64,000 nucleotides of DNA from Arenibacter sp. F26102 (GTDB lineage Bacteria; Bacteroidota; Bacteroidia; Flavobacteriales; Flavobacteriaceae): contig NZ_JALKBC010000017.1 in NCBI RefSeq assembly GCF_023015865.1, positions 51,246 to 115,245 on the forward strand, in the 5' to 3' direction. A program made the position numbers and the translations under genes. The notes under the pieces are model-generated. The model saw only the letters and a list, made by a program, of their open reading frames with translations, did not search any database and was not told the DNA's origin. Shown piece by piece: positions 27,161 to 33,490 of this stretch. Positions within the stretch are counted from its first letter, which is position 1; each line of letters begins with the position of its first letter.

Positions 27161-28489
27161 ATGGAACAAGGTAATTATTCAGTTGGGTTGGATATTGGAA
27201 CCACCAAAATTGTAGCCATCATTGGTAAGGAGAATGAGTATGGCAAGATTGAAATTTTGGGTATTGGTAGATCTAAGAGTTTGGGAGTGCACCGTGGTGT
27301 GGTTAATAATATTACTCAGACCATCAAGTCTATACAGCAAGCTGTTGAACTGGCAGAAGCCAATTCGGGTTTAAAAATAAGCTCTGTAGTTGTGGGTATT
27401 GCCGGACAGCACATAAGAAGTTTACAACATAGCGATTATATAACCAGGGCTAAATCCGAAGAAGTTATCAATGAAGATGACGTGGAAAAGCTTTGCAATC
27501 AGGTTTATAAATTGGTAATGCTGCCAGGTGAGGAAATAATACATGTCCTACCGCAAGAATTTAAGGTAGATGGACAAGCGGAGATAAAGCAGCCAATGGG
27601 GATGTATGGAGGACGACTAGAGGCCAACTTTCATGTGGTTGTGGGACAGGTTTCCTCTATCCGAAATGTGGGAAGATGTATAAAAAGTGCCGGTCTTGAT
27701 CTTGGTAATATAACTTTGGAACCTTTAGCTTCCGCGAATGCGGTTTTAAGTCAGGAAGAAAAAGAGGCAGGTGTTGCTCTGATCGATATAGGTGGTGGTA
27801 CCACGGACTTGGCCATTTTTAAGGATGGAATAATCCGGCATACCGCAGTTATTCCGTTTGGAGGAAATGTAATTACCGAAGATATTAAGGAAGGTTGTTC
27901 CATTATTGAAAAGCAAGCTGAACTATTAAAGATCAAGTTTGGTTCGGCCTGGCCAGGGGAAAATAAGGATAATGAAATTGTTTCCATCCCAGGCTTGAGA
28001 GGGCGGGAGCCAAAGGAAATCACCTTGAAAAATTTATCCAAGATAATACATGCCCGAGTAGTGGAGATTGTGGAGCAGGTGTATGTGGAGATTAAGAATT
28101 ATGGGCACGATGAGCAAAAGAAGAAATTAATTGGAGGCATCGTATTGACTGGCGGTGGAAGCCAGTTGAAACACCTTAAGCAATTGGTGGAATATATTAC
28201 GGGAATGGACACTAGGATCGGTTATCCCAACGAACACCTGGCAGGCGATTCGGATGAGGAAATAGCCAGCCCATTATATGCAACAGCTGTGGGATTATTG
28301 ATGAACGCGGTGCAGAACAGGGCCAAAGTAAGGGAAGTAAATCAAGAGGTTGCCGATAAGGATGTTGATCAAGATGTTTTTACGGGGGAAGATCATACCC
28401 AGACCAAAACGGCCCTTAAAAAGGAGCGCAAATCTATTTTTGATAAATGGTCCGAGAAACTGAAGGACTTCTTGGATAATGCGGAATAG
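27161..28489 (+). CDS. ftsA: Cell division protein FtsA
   Basis: A 442-residue actin-like ATPase that tethers FtsZ filaments to the membrane. The phosphate-binding loop is VGLDIGTTK near the N-terminus; the second ATP motif is DIGGGTTDLA and the adenosine motif is VLTGGGS. The C-terminal end, IFDKWSEKLKDFLDNAE, fits the amphipathic membrane-targeting helix. A linker of about 35 residues rich in Asp/Lys precedes it. ftsZ follows after 44 bp. Confidence 0.96.
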   Translation: MEQGNYSVGLDIGTTKIVAIIGKENEYGKIEILGIGRSKSLGVHRGVVNNITQTIKSIQQAVELAEANSGLKISSVVVGIAGQHIRSLQHSDYITRAKSEEVINEDDVEKLCNQVYKLVMLPGEEIIHVLPQEFKVDGQAEIKQPMGMYGGRLEANFHVVVGQVSSIRNVGRCIKSAGLDLGNITLEPLASANAVLSQEEKEAGVALIDIGGGTTDLAIFKDGIIRHTAVIPFGGNVITEDIKEGCSIIEKQAELLKIKFGSAWPGENKDNEIVSIPGLRGREPKEITLKNLSKIIHARVVEIVEQVYVEIKNYGHDEQKKKLIGGIVLTGGGSQLKHLKQLVEYITGMDTRIGYPNEHLAGDSDEEIASPLYATAVGLLMNAVQNRAKVREVNQEVADKDVDQDVFTGEDHTQTKTALKKERKSIFDKWSEKLKDFLDNAE

Positions 28490-28533
28490 ATTAAAGATTA
28501 AGAACAGTATAGTAAACCAGTAAAATAAAAAAT

Positions 28534-30459
28534 ATGAGCAAGAACACTGAATTTGAAAGTATAGCCTTTGATTTGCCCAAAAATCAAAGCAACGTAATTA
28601 AAGTCATTGGTGTTGGCGGAGGCGGTAGTAATGCAATTAATCATATGTTCCAAGCCGGTATTAACGGGGTGGATTTTGTGATTTGCAATACCGATTCGCA
28701 AGCACTTCACAATAGTCCGGTACCCAATAAGATACAATTGGGAGTTTCATTGACAGAAGGATTGGGCGCTGGTGCCAATCCTGAAGTTGGGGAACAAGCG
28801 GCTATTGAAAGTATGGAAGAGATCAAGCAAATGCTTGAGCCTACAACAAAAATGATCTTTATTACTGCTGGAATGGGCGGGGGAACAGGTACTGGTGCTG
28901 CCCCTGTCATTGCAAAAATGGCAAAGGAAATGGACGTTCTTACAGTGGGGATCGTTACCATGCCTTTTCAATTTGAAGGTAAAATGCGTTGCCAACAAGC
29001 TCAGTTGGGAATTGAAAAATTACGTGCCAATGTAGATTCCTTGATTGTTATCAATAATAATAAATTAAGGGAAGTATACGGCAATTTGGGATTTAAGGCT
29101 GGTTTTTCCAAAGCAGATGAAGTGTTGGCTACTGCGGCTCGTGGTATTGCCGAGGTAATTACACATCACTATACTCAGAACATAGATTTACGTGACGCCA
29201 AGACTGTATTGAGCAGTAGTGGTACGGCCATAATGGGATCGGCCATATCATCTGGATCATCCAGGGCTCATGAAGCTATCATGAAAGCGTTGGATTCCCC
29301 TCTGCTCAATGACAACAAAATTACAGGAGCCAAGAATGTGCTTCTACTTATTGTTTCAGGTTCTCAAGAAATTACGATTGATGAAATAGGTGAAATAAAC
29401 GACCATATTCAAAATGAGGCCGGTTTCGGTGCTAATATCATAATGGGTGTTGGTGAAGATGAGGGACTGGGCGAGGCAATCGCAGTTACGGTTATTGCCA
29501 CGGGTTTTAATATTGATCAACAGGATGATATAGTAAATACCGAATCCAAAAAAATCATTCATACGTTAGAAGATGAACAACGAGCGGAGCATAATCTAAC
29601 TCCTAAGAACGTTGTTCACCAGTTGGTCGAAGAAGAGGAAATTACGGCATCTCCAGTAAAGCCTACTCAGGTACAACAGGAGTCGCAAATGGATTTGATT
29701 CCTACTACCAATTTCATTAAGAACTTTAATGTGTTCTATGAGGAAGTTGTAGCTGAAAATGTTCAAGACGATTTTATCATAATAAATGCCTCCGATGAAA
29801 TTAAGGATATAGAGGTAGTGGATCCCCGAGTAGTATCCAATAAGGATATCGAGGAAGATCAGTTTGCATTTAGTTTTGATATGCCTTTGGCCAAAAAGCC
29901 TACCGAGGAGGAAGAAGAGGCCCAACATATCATCACCTTCGATTTGGATGAAGAGGTAAGGGATTTGGAAGTAAAAGATCATGTAGAGGTTATACCAGTT
30001 CTGGAATACAATAAGAATGGGGAAAAGCGCTACAGTTTGGATGATTATATGGAGTTGGAGAAGAAGCTTACGGGAGCCCAATCCAAGGCAGAAAAGTTTG
30101 AGCCACGTATTGTTGAAGATGAGTTGGTATTTGAAAAGCGCACCGTTGCAAATCAGGAATCAAATCAGTCTAGGGTGAATGTGGAGGATGAAGACCCCGT
30201 TAACACCCCGATAGAAATCCTTTTAAAGGAACGGGCAGACGAAAGAAGAAGGAAACTAAAGGATTTCAATTATAAATTCCAGAATAGTCTTAGTAACTTG
30301 GACGAAATATCCAAGCAGCCAGCTTATAAGAGACAGGGAGTAAACTTAAATGAAAACCCTAGGGAGAATAAGGTTTCTAGAACTAGCCTTAGCGAGGATA
30401 GTAATGAAGATATCCAATTGCGCTCCAACAACTCTTATTTACATGATAATGTAGACTAG
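28534..30459 (+). CDS. ftsZ: Cell division GTPase FtsZ with very long C-terminal linker
   Basis: A 641-residue tubulin homologue that forms the division ring. The GTP-binding signature GGGTGTGA is at 115-122, and the globular part ends near residue 340. The remaining 300 or so residues form an acidic, low-complexity linker with repeated Glu/Asp blocks and a basic segment (ERADERRRKLKDFNYKF, about residues 570-590). E. coli FtsZ has 383 residues, so the linker is several times longer here; long linkers are known in Flavobacteria. Expected conserved C-terminal peptide: not clear. A terminator follows. Confidence 0.96.
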   Translation: MSKNTEFESIAFDLPKNQSNVIKVIGVGGGGSNAINHMFQAGINGVDFVICNTDSQALHNSPVPNKIQLGVSLTEGLGAGANPEVGEQAAIESMEEIKQMLEPTTKMIFITAGMGGGTGTGAAPVIAKMAKEMDVLTVGIVTMPFQFEGKMRCQQAQLGIEKLRANVDSLIVINNNKLREVYGNLGFKAGFSKADEVLATAARGIAEVITHHYTQNIDLRDAKTVLSSSGTAIMGSAISSGSSRAHEAIMKALDSPLLNDNKITGAKNVLLLIVSGSQEITIDEIGEINDHIQNEAGFGANIIMGVGEDEGLGEAIAVTVIATGFNIDQQDDIVNTESKKIIHTLEDEQRAEHNLTPKNVVHQLVEEEEITASPVKPTQVQQESQMDLIPTTNFIKNFNVFYEEVVAENVQDDFIIINASDEIKDIEVVDPRVVSNKDIEEDQFAFSFDMPLAKKPTEEEEEAQHIITFDLDEEVRDLEVKDHVEVIPVLEYNKNGEKRYSLDDYMELEKKLTGAQSKAEKFEPRIVEDELVFEKRTVANQESNQSRVNVEDEDPVNTPIEILLKERADERRRKLKDFNYKFQNSLSNLDEISKQPAYKRQGVNLNENPRENKVSRTSLSEDSNEDIQLRSNNSYLHDNVD

Positions 30460-30491
30460 TAGGATTTGGTGTACTATTATTAACAAAGTTT

Positions 30492-30530
30492 AAACCCGAA
30501 AATAGCTTTTATTTTCGGGTTTATTTTTAT
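30492..30530 (+). terminator. Terminator of the dcw operon
   Basis: A perfect 12-bp stem AAACCCGAAAAT (30492-30503) with ATTTTCGGGTTT (30511-30522), followed by ATTTTTAT. It separates ftsZ from yqeY. Confidence 0.88.
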
Positions 30531-30553
30531 CTTCGCAGGGCTAAAAAAGAGTT

Positions 30554-31006
30554 ATGGGTTTACAGCAAAGAGTAATGGAGGATATGAAGGCGGCAATGAG
30601 GGCCAAGGACACCGTAGCATTGGAGTCGTTACGCGCTATAAAATCTGCTCTATTGTTGGCGCAGACCGAAACAGGACCGGGGACTGAACTGTCTGAGGAA
30701 GAAGAAGTAAAGCTGGTTCAAAAATTAGTAAAGCAGCGTAAGGATAGTGCCGCTATTTATAAGGAACAGGGACGTGAAGATTTGGCCGAGCCGGAATTGG
30801 CACAGGCATTGGTAATAGAAAAGTTTTTACCAGAGCAATTGACGGAGGAAGAAATTGAAAAGGTTGTAGTACAGGCCATCGATACTGTTGGTGCTGCTGG
30901 AATGAAAGATATGGGCAAGGTTATGGGAATTGTATCCCAAGAATTGGCAGGAAAAGCGGATGGGAAAACCATTTCCAATATCGTAAAGGCTAAACTAGCC
31001 AATTAA
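30554..31006 (+). CDS. yqeY: GatB/YqeY domain protein
   Basis: A 150-residue free-standing YqeY domain. This domain is the tRNA-binding tail of the amidotransferase subunit GatB; alone its function is unsettled. Signatures are DMKAAMRAKD at the N-terminus, the ALRAIKSA-like LESLRAIKSALL and the C-terminal MGKVMGIV...GKADGKTISNIVKAKL. It begins 24 bp after a near-consensus -7 element TATCTTCG (30528-30535) behind the ftsZ terminator. No terminator is seen after it; the tRNA-Arg/GIY-YIG array begins 33 bp downstream. Confidence 0.93.
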   Translation: MGLQQRVMEDMKAAMRAKDTVALESLRAIKSALLLAQTETGPGTELSEEEEVKLVQKLVKQRKDSAAIYKEQGREDLAEPELAQALVIEKFLPEQLTEEEIEKVVVQAIDTVGAAGMKDMGKVMGIVSQELAGKADGKTISNIVKAKLAN

Positions 31007-31017
31007 GAAAGTATATC

Positions 31018-31032
31018 TGACCATATAGGTCA
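31018..31032 (+). promoter_or_regulatory. Small inverted repeat upstream of the tRNA array
   Basis: TGACC-ATATA-GGTCA is a 5-bp-arm palindrome ending six bases before the first tRNA-Arg copy. It may belong to the original tRNA promoter region. The following AATATTTG only loosely resembles a -7 element. Confidence 0.3.
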
Positions 31033-31038
31033 ATATTT

Positions 31039-31120
31039 GGCCCCGTGGCGCAACTGAATACCCGCCCGTACCGAACTGCCGTTGGTACGTTCGGGCGGGG
31101 CGCATCGGATTTAGTTACGA
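31039..31120 (+). pseudogene. Damaged tRNA-Arg copy 1
   Basis: 31039-31060 equals the first 22 bases of the intact tRNA-Arg(TCG). A 39-base hairpin is inserted at 31061-31099 at the border of D loop and D stem. 31100-31112 resumes the tRNA (GCGC, A, TCGGA, TTT). The anticodon, variable loop and T arm are then missing, and GTTACGAAT resembles the tRNA 3' edge GTCACGAAT. It cannot fold as a tRNA. Confidence 0.85.
31061..31099 (+). repeat. REP-like hairpin inserted in tRNA copy 1
   Basis: The outer arms CCCGCCC and GGGCGGG pair, then GTACC pairs with GGTAC, with a 4-base bulge (GTTC) on the 3' side and a loop that includes AAC/GTT. The G+C content is far above the surroundings. The same element is at 31378-31416 and 31695-31733, so the insertion preceded the tandem amplification. 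Confidence 0.8.
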
Positions 31121-31456
31121 ATGTATAAGGTCTATGTAATATATAGTAGTAGTTTTGAAAGATATTATGTTGGTATTACGAATAATATTCAAGTTCGTAT
31201 AAAACAGCATAATTCTGGAAGGACAAAATCGACCAAGGCTTACGTTCCTTGGGAAGTAGTACTTATGGAGGACTACGAGACCAGATTGGCAGCTAGAGAA
31301 AGAGAAAAGTATCTAAAATCAGCTGCAGGAAGGCGTTGGAGAAAATTAAATGTACGGCCCCGTGGCGCAACTGAATACCCGCCCGTACCGAACTACCGTT
31401 GGTACGTTCGGGCGGGGCGCATCAGATTTTATTACGAATGTATAGGGTCTATGTAA
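31121..31456 (+). CDS. GIY-YIG nuclease-domain protein, copy 1
   Basis: A 111-residue ORF whose first 77 residues form a complete small GIY-YIG domain: VYVIY (4-8), YYVG (15-18), the catalytic-type Arg R26 in VRIKQHNSG, and the acidic residue E62 in REREKYLKS. The family is a compact single-domain group (UPF0213-like) common in Bacteroidota. The last 34 residues are read from the next damaged tRNA copy and its hairpin, so they are not part of the domain. The ATG lies directly at the old tRNA 3' edge. Cellular role is unknown; nuclease activity is inferred from the motif. Confidence 0.8.
   Translation: MYKVYVIYSSSFERYYVGITNNIQVRIKQHNSGRTKSTKAYVPWEVVLMEDYETRLAAREREKYLKSAAGRRWRKLNVRPRGATEYPPVPNYRWYVRAGRIRFYYECIGSM
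31356..31437 (+). pseudogene. Damaged tRNA-Arg copy 2
   Basis: Same structure as copy 1: 22 bases of tRNA 5' part, hairpin insert at 31378-31416, then GCGC, A, TCAGA, TTT and a deletion to the 3' edge. Here the anticodon-stem strand is TCAGA as in the intact gene, whereas copies 1 and 3 have TCGGA. It lies inside the reading frame of GIY-YIG copy 1. Confidence 0.85.
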
Positions 31457-31773
31457 TATATAGTAGTAGTTTTGAAAGATATTATATTGGGATTACGGAT
31501 AACATTGAAGTTCGTATCAAACAGCATAATTCTGGAAAAACAAAATCGACCAAGGCTTACGTTCCTTGGGAAGTAGTACTGACGGAGGACTACGAGACCA
31601 GATTGGCAGCTAGAGAAAGAGAAAAGTATCTAAAATCGGCTGCAGGAAGGCGTTGGAGAAAATTAAATGTACGGCCCCGTGGCGCAACTGAATACCCGTC
31701 CGTACCGAACTGCCGTTGGTACGTTCGGGCGGGGCGCATCGGATTTAGTTACGAATGTATAAGGTCTATGTAA
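31438..31773 (+). CDS. GIY-YIG nuclease-domain protein, copy 2
   Basis: A 111-residue ORF with the same domain and the same read-through tail as copy 1. It differs by a few substitutions: Arg for Lys at residue 3, YYIG in place of YYVG, DNIEVR for NNIQVR, KTKST for RTKST and a Thr for Met change near residue 49. The frame is open further upstream (to 31399), but that part is the tRNA relic, so the ATG at 31438 matching the other copies is chosen. All catalytic-type residues are kept. Confidence 0.8.
   Translation: MYRVYVIYSSSFERYYIGITDNIEVRIKQHNSGKTKSTKAYVPWEVVLTEDYETRLAAREREKYLKSAAGRRWRKLNVRPRGATEYPSVPNCRWYVRAGRIGFSYECIRSM
31673..31754 (+). pseudogene. Damaged tRNA-Arg copy 3
   Basis: Same structure as copy 1, with one change in the left hairpin arm (CCCGTCC instead of CCCGCCC), which introduces a G-T pair. 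It lies inside the frame of GIY-YIG copy 2. Confidence 0.85.
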
Positions 31774-32012
31774 TATATAGTAGTAGTTTTGAAAGATATT
31801 ATGTTGGTATTACGAATAATATTCAAGTTCGTATAAAACAGCATAATTCTGGAAGGACAAAATCGACCAAGGCTTACGTTCCTTGGGAAGTAGTACTGAT
31901 GGAGGACTACGAGACCAGATTGGCAGCTAGAGAAAGAGAAAAGTATCTAAAATCGGCTGCAGGAAGGCGTTGGAGAAAATTAAATGTACGGCCCCGTGGC
32001 GCAACTGAATAG
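31755..32012 (+). CDS. GIY-YIG nuclease-domain protein, copy 3
   Basis: An 85-residue ORF identical in protein sequence to the first 85 residues of copy 1. It ends at a TAG formed within the D loop of the intact tRNA-Arg(TCG) that follows, so the final residues RPRGATE are encoded by the tRNA 5' part and the two genes overlap by 23 bases. This copy shows what the natural end of the protein probably was before amplification. A spacer between ORF and tRNA is absent, so any transcript of the ORF carries the tRNA 5' half. Confidence 0.8.
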   Translation: MYKVYVIYSSSFERYYVGITNNIQVRIKQHNSGRTKSTKAYVPWEVVLMEDYETRLAAREREKYLKSAAGRRWRKLNVRPRGATE

Positions 32013-32063
32013 CGCATCAGATTTCGGCTCTGAGGGTTGGGGGTTTGAATCCCTCCGGGGTCA
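31990..32063 (+). tRNA. tRNA-Arg (anticodon TCG)
   Basis: A complete cloverleaf: acceptor GGCCCCG (31990-31996) with CGGGGTC (32056-32062), D stem GCGC/GCGC, anticodon stem TCAGA/TCTGA with loop TTTCGGC (anticodon TCG at 32024-32026), variable loop GGGTT, T stem GGGGG/CCCTC with loop TTTGAAT, and discriminator A at 32063. CCA is not encoded. It would read CGA and possibly other CGN codons. It lies at the end of the 317-bp array with no promoter of its own in the 30 bases before it, so it is probably cut from a transcript that crosses the GIY-YIG units. Confidence 0.93.
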
Positions 32064-32091
32064 CGAATAAACCACAAAAAAGTGGTTGTGC

Positions 32092-32126
32092 AAGCGAGCT
32101 TCAAAAAGGAAGCTCGCTTCTTTTTT
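32092..32126 (+). terminator. Terminator after tRNA-Arg
   Basis: An 11-bp stem AAGCGAGCTTC (32092-32102) with GAAGCTCGCTT (32109-32119), followed by C and six T. A smaller hairpin AACCAC/GTGGTT (32070-32087) precedes it. Confidence 0.85.
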
Positions 32127-32301
32127 GAAGTAAAGCGAAGCATAACTTTTTGTGGTTTTCAAAGCGGAGCTTTGTAGGGAAGGGCGCAGCCAATCCCATT
32201 TTCGTAATCCAGTTCGATTCTCGCTTCTTTTTTGAAGTATAGCGAAGCATAACTTTTTGTGGTTTTCAAAGCGGAGCTTTGTGGGGAAGGCACAGCCAAT
32301 C
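32113..32301. repeat. About 80-bp element in two direct copies
   Basis: Copy A (about 32113-32195) and copy B (about 32220-32301) start with CTCGCTTCTTTTTTGAAGTA and end with CAGCCAATC, with few differences; the step is 107 bp. Each contains a small hairpin CAAAGC-GGA-GCTTTG. The bases before copy B (AGTTCGATTCTCGC) look like a tRNA T arm, hinting at another tRNA relic. The copies fill the gap between the tRNA terminator and the next gene; no ORF is supported in them. Confidence 0.75.
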
Positions 32302-32309
32302 TCTATGTT

Positions 32310-32645
32310 CTAAATACCGACATCACCATCAGAAGTAATTAGTTTGCTAGGTAATTTGGTCATTTCGTCGAAATTCATAAGCAGAGATGTAAAACCATCA
32401 ATAAATATAAATCCATCGAATGTTCCATTTCCATCAAGTAATGAGACTGTTGAACCATCTTTATGTGTAAAAATAATTGGAGTATTTAAATCTTCCGTTA
32501 CAATTATTGCCAAATCGTCAATTAATACTTCTTCCGTTATGTTCTCCTCAGCTACCAATTCATCACAATTCCTACAACAAGAATTAAATAATAACATGCA
32601 AAACAACATGCAAACCAGTGATATAATTTTTCTTGTAATTTTCAT
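32310..32645 (-). CDS. Hypothetical lipoprotein
   Basis: A 111-residue protein with a lipoprotein signal: Lys/Arg-rich start, hydrophobic stretch, then LLFNSCC with the lipid-carrying Cys at 23 or 24. The mature part is acidic and contains HKDGSTVSLLDGNG, a short beta-type segment. I do not recognise the family. Membrane anchoring is inferred. It is on the minus strand next to the repeat-rich region and downstream of an outer-membrane-type protein, 112 bp away. Confidence 0.6.
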   Translation of the reverse strand: MKITRKIISLVCMLFCMLLFNSCCRNCDELVAEENITEEVLIDDLAIIVTEDLNTPIIFTHKDGSTVSLLDGNGTFDGFIFIDGFTSLLMNFDEMTKLPSKLITSDGDVGI

Positions 32646-32757
32646 ATCAAATTGGATTTATTTGGATTATTCATTATCAAGGGTCAAATCGTAATATGGT
32701 TATGGAATATTCTATTTATTAATTTATAGCCTAGTCAAAACTTTTCATTTTTTTAAA

Positions 32758-33351
32758 TTAAAAAGCCGCCCCAAAACCAAAATTGAACATCAAACCTGAA
32801 TTTAATGGGCTGATACTTTCTTGTTGTACTTCTGAGGTGCCATCAGAAAATTTTACGGTCGTATCCAAAAATTCGGGTACAGGGGTTAAAGCATATCCAA
32901 TCTCGGGACGAAAATAGAAGCCTGACCCCAGTTTAGCCCCGAGCTTAAGATTGACTGATTTATTCAATAACTTCACATAACCAGTTCCAGTTTTATTATA
33001 ATCAGTATCTGACGAATACCCGGAATCTATTATTTCAGTTTTAAGAATTCCATAGCTCAAATTGGAATATAAGCCCTTCCCAGGTTTGAAGAAATAATAA
33101 TTAAAACCAAACTGTAAATAGGAATAATCAAATTTTTCAATCTCTAAAAGCTTTTCCGGAGACAATGTTGAATACTCTATAGATGGTGCCAATTTTTTGC
33201 CTAATAAAGGTGTGACATATTCAATGTTACCACCCAAAGCATTCGGATAACCAATTTTAACTCCAATTCTAATTGGCTTTTCTTGAGCTAATGTGCTAAG
33301 AGATCCTAAAAAGGATGCAATAATCAAACAACTTTTCATTTTAGATTTCAT
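32758..33351 (-). CDS. Outer-membrane beta-barrel-type protein
   Basis: About 197 residues from the chosen start. A signal peptide (KMKSCLIIASFLGSLSTLAQE) is followed by alternating polar/aromatic beta strands, for example LQFGFNYYF and SGFYFRPEIGYAL, and it ends with the aromatic strand LMFNFGFGAAF, the C-terminal pattern of outer-membrane barrels. An upstream ATG at 33387 would add 12 residues ahead of the signal peptide and is less likely. The function is unknown. It is divergent from a PAS-LuxR regulator, and a perfect palindrome lies between them, so it may be the regulator's target. Confidence 0.7.
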   Translation of the reverse strand: MKSKMKSCLIIASFLGSLSTLAQEKPIRIGVKIGYPNALGGNIEYVTPLLGKKLAPSIEYSTLSPEKLLEIEKFDYSYLQFGFNYYFFKPGKGLYSNLSYGILKTEIIDSGYSSDTDYNKTGTGYVKLLNKSVNLKLGAKLGSGFYFRPEIGYALTPVPEFLDTTVKFSDGTSEVQQESISPLNSGLMFNFGFGAAF

Positions 33352-33426
33352 TTCGATGGCCTTTAAATTATTATATGAATTGATCAAATGCGTTATATCG
33401 AATTTATACTATAACTCCACGACACG

Positions 33427-33448
33427 AAATACCCAAGATTGGGTATTT
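33427..33448. promoter_or_regulatory. Perfect palindrome, candidate operator of the PAS-LuxR regulator
   Basis: Arms AAATACCCAA (33427-33436) and TTGGGTATTT (33439-33448) with a 2-base centre. It lies in the 139-bp divergent spacer, 42 bp upstream of the regulator ATG, followed by TATCTTTA at 33453-33460, which resembles a -7 element. Size and symmetry suit a LuxR-type dimer. Confidence 0.6.
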
Positions 33449-33490
33449 TAACATATCTTTAATTGAACAATTACTGATAAACTTCCCCCT

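Larger units (their letters stand above)
31039..31989 (+). repeat. Three tandem 317-bp units of damaged tRNA-Arg plus GIY-YIG ORF
   Basis: Units begin at 31039, 31356 and 31673, and the intact tRNA begins at 31990; every step is exactly 317 bp. Each unit opens with the 22-base 5' part of tRNA-Arg, then a 39-base hairpin insert, then the D-stem 3' strand and the 5' side of the anticodon arm, then a deletion to the tRNA 3' edge, then a GIY-YIG ORF. Units 1 and 3 encode identical 85-residue cores, and unit 2 differs at several positions. This points to recent unequal amplification, with the intact tRNA 5' end as the shared boundary. Confidence 0.93.

Noticed and set aside
31039..31989. CRISPR-like periodic repeat
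   Set aside because: Units are 317 bp, coding, and lack short repeat/spacer alternation; no cas genes are present.
31907..32143. Minus-strand open frame of 78 codons across GIY-YIG copy 3 and the tRNA
   Set aside because: It reads the complement of the tRNA (RDPGGIQTPNPQS), a well-known false protein pattern from tRNA genes.
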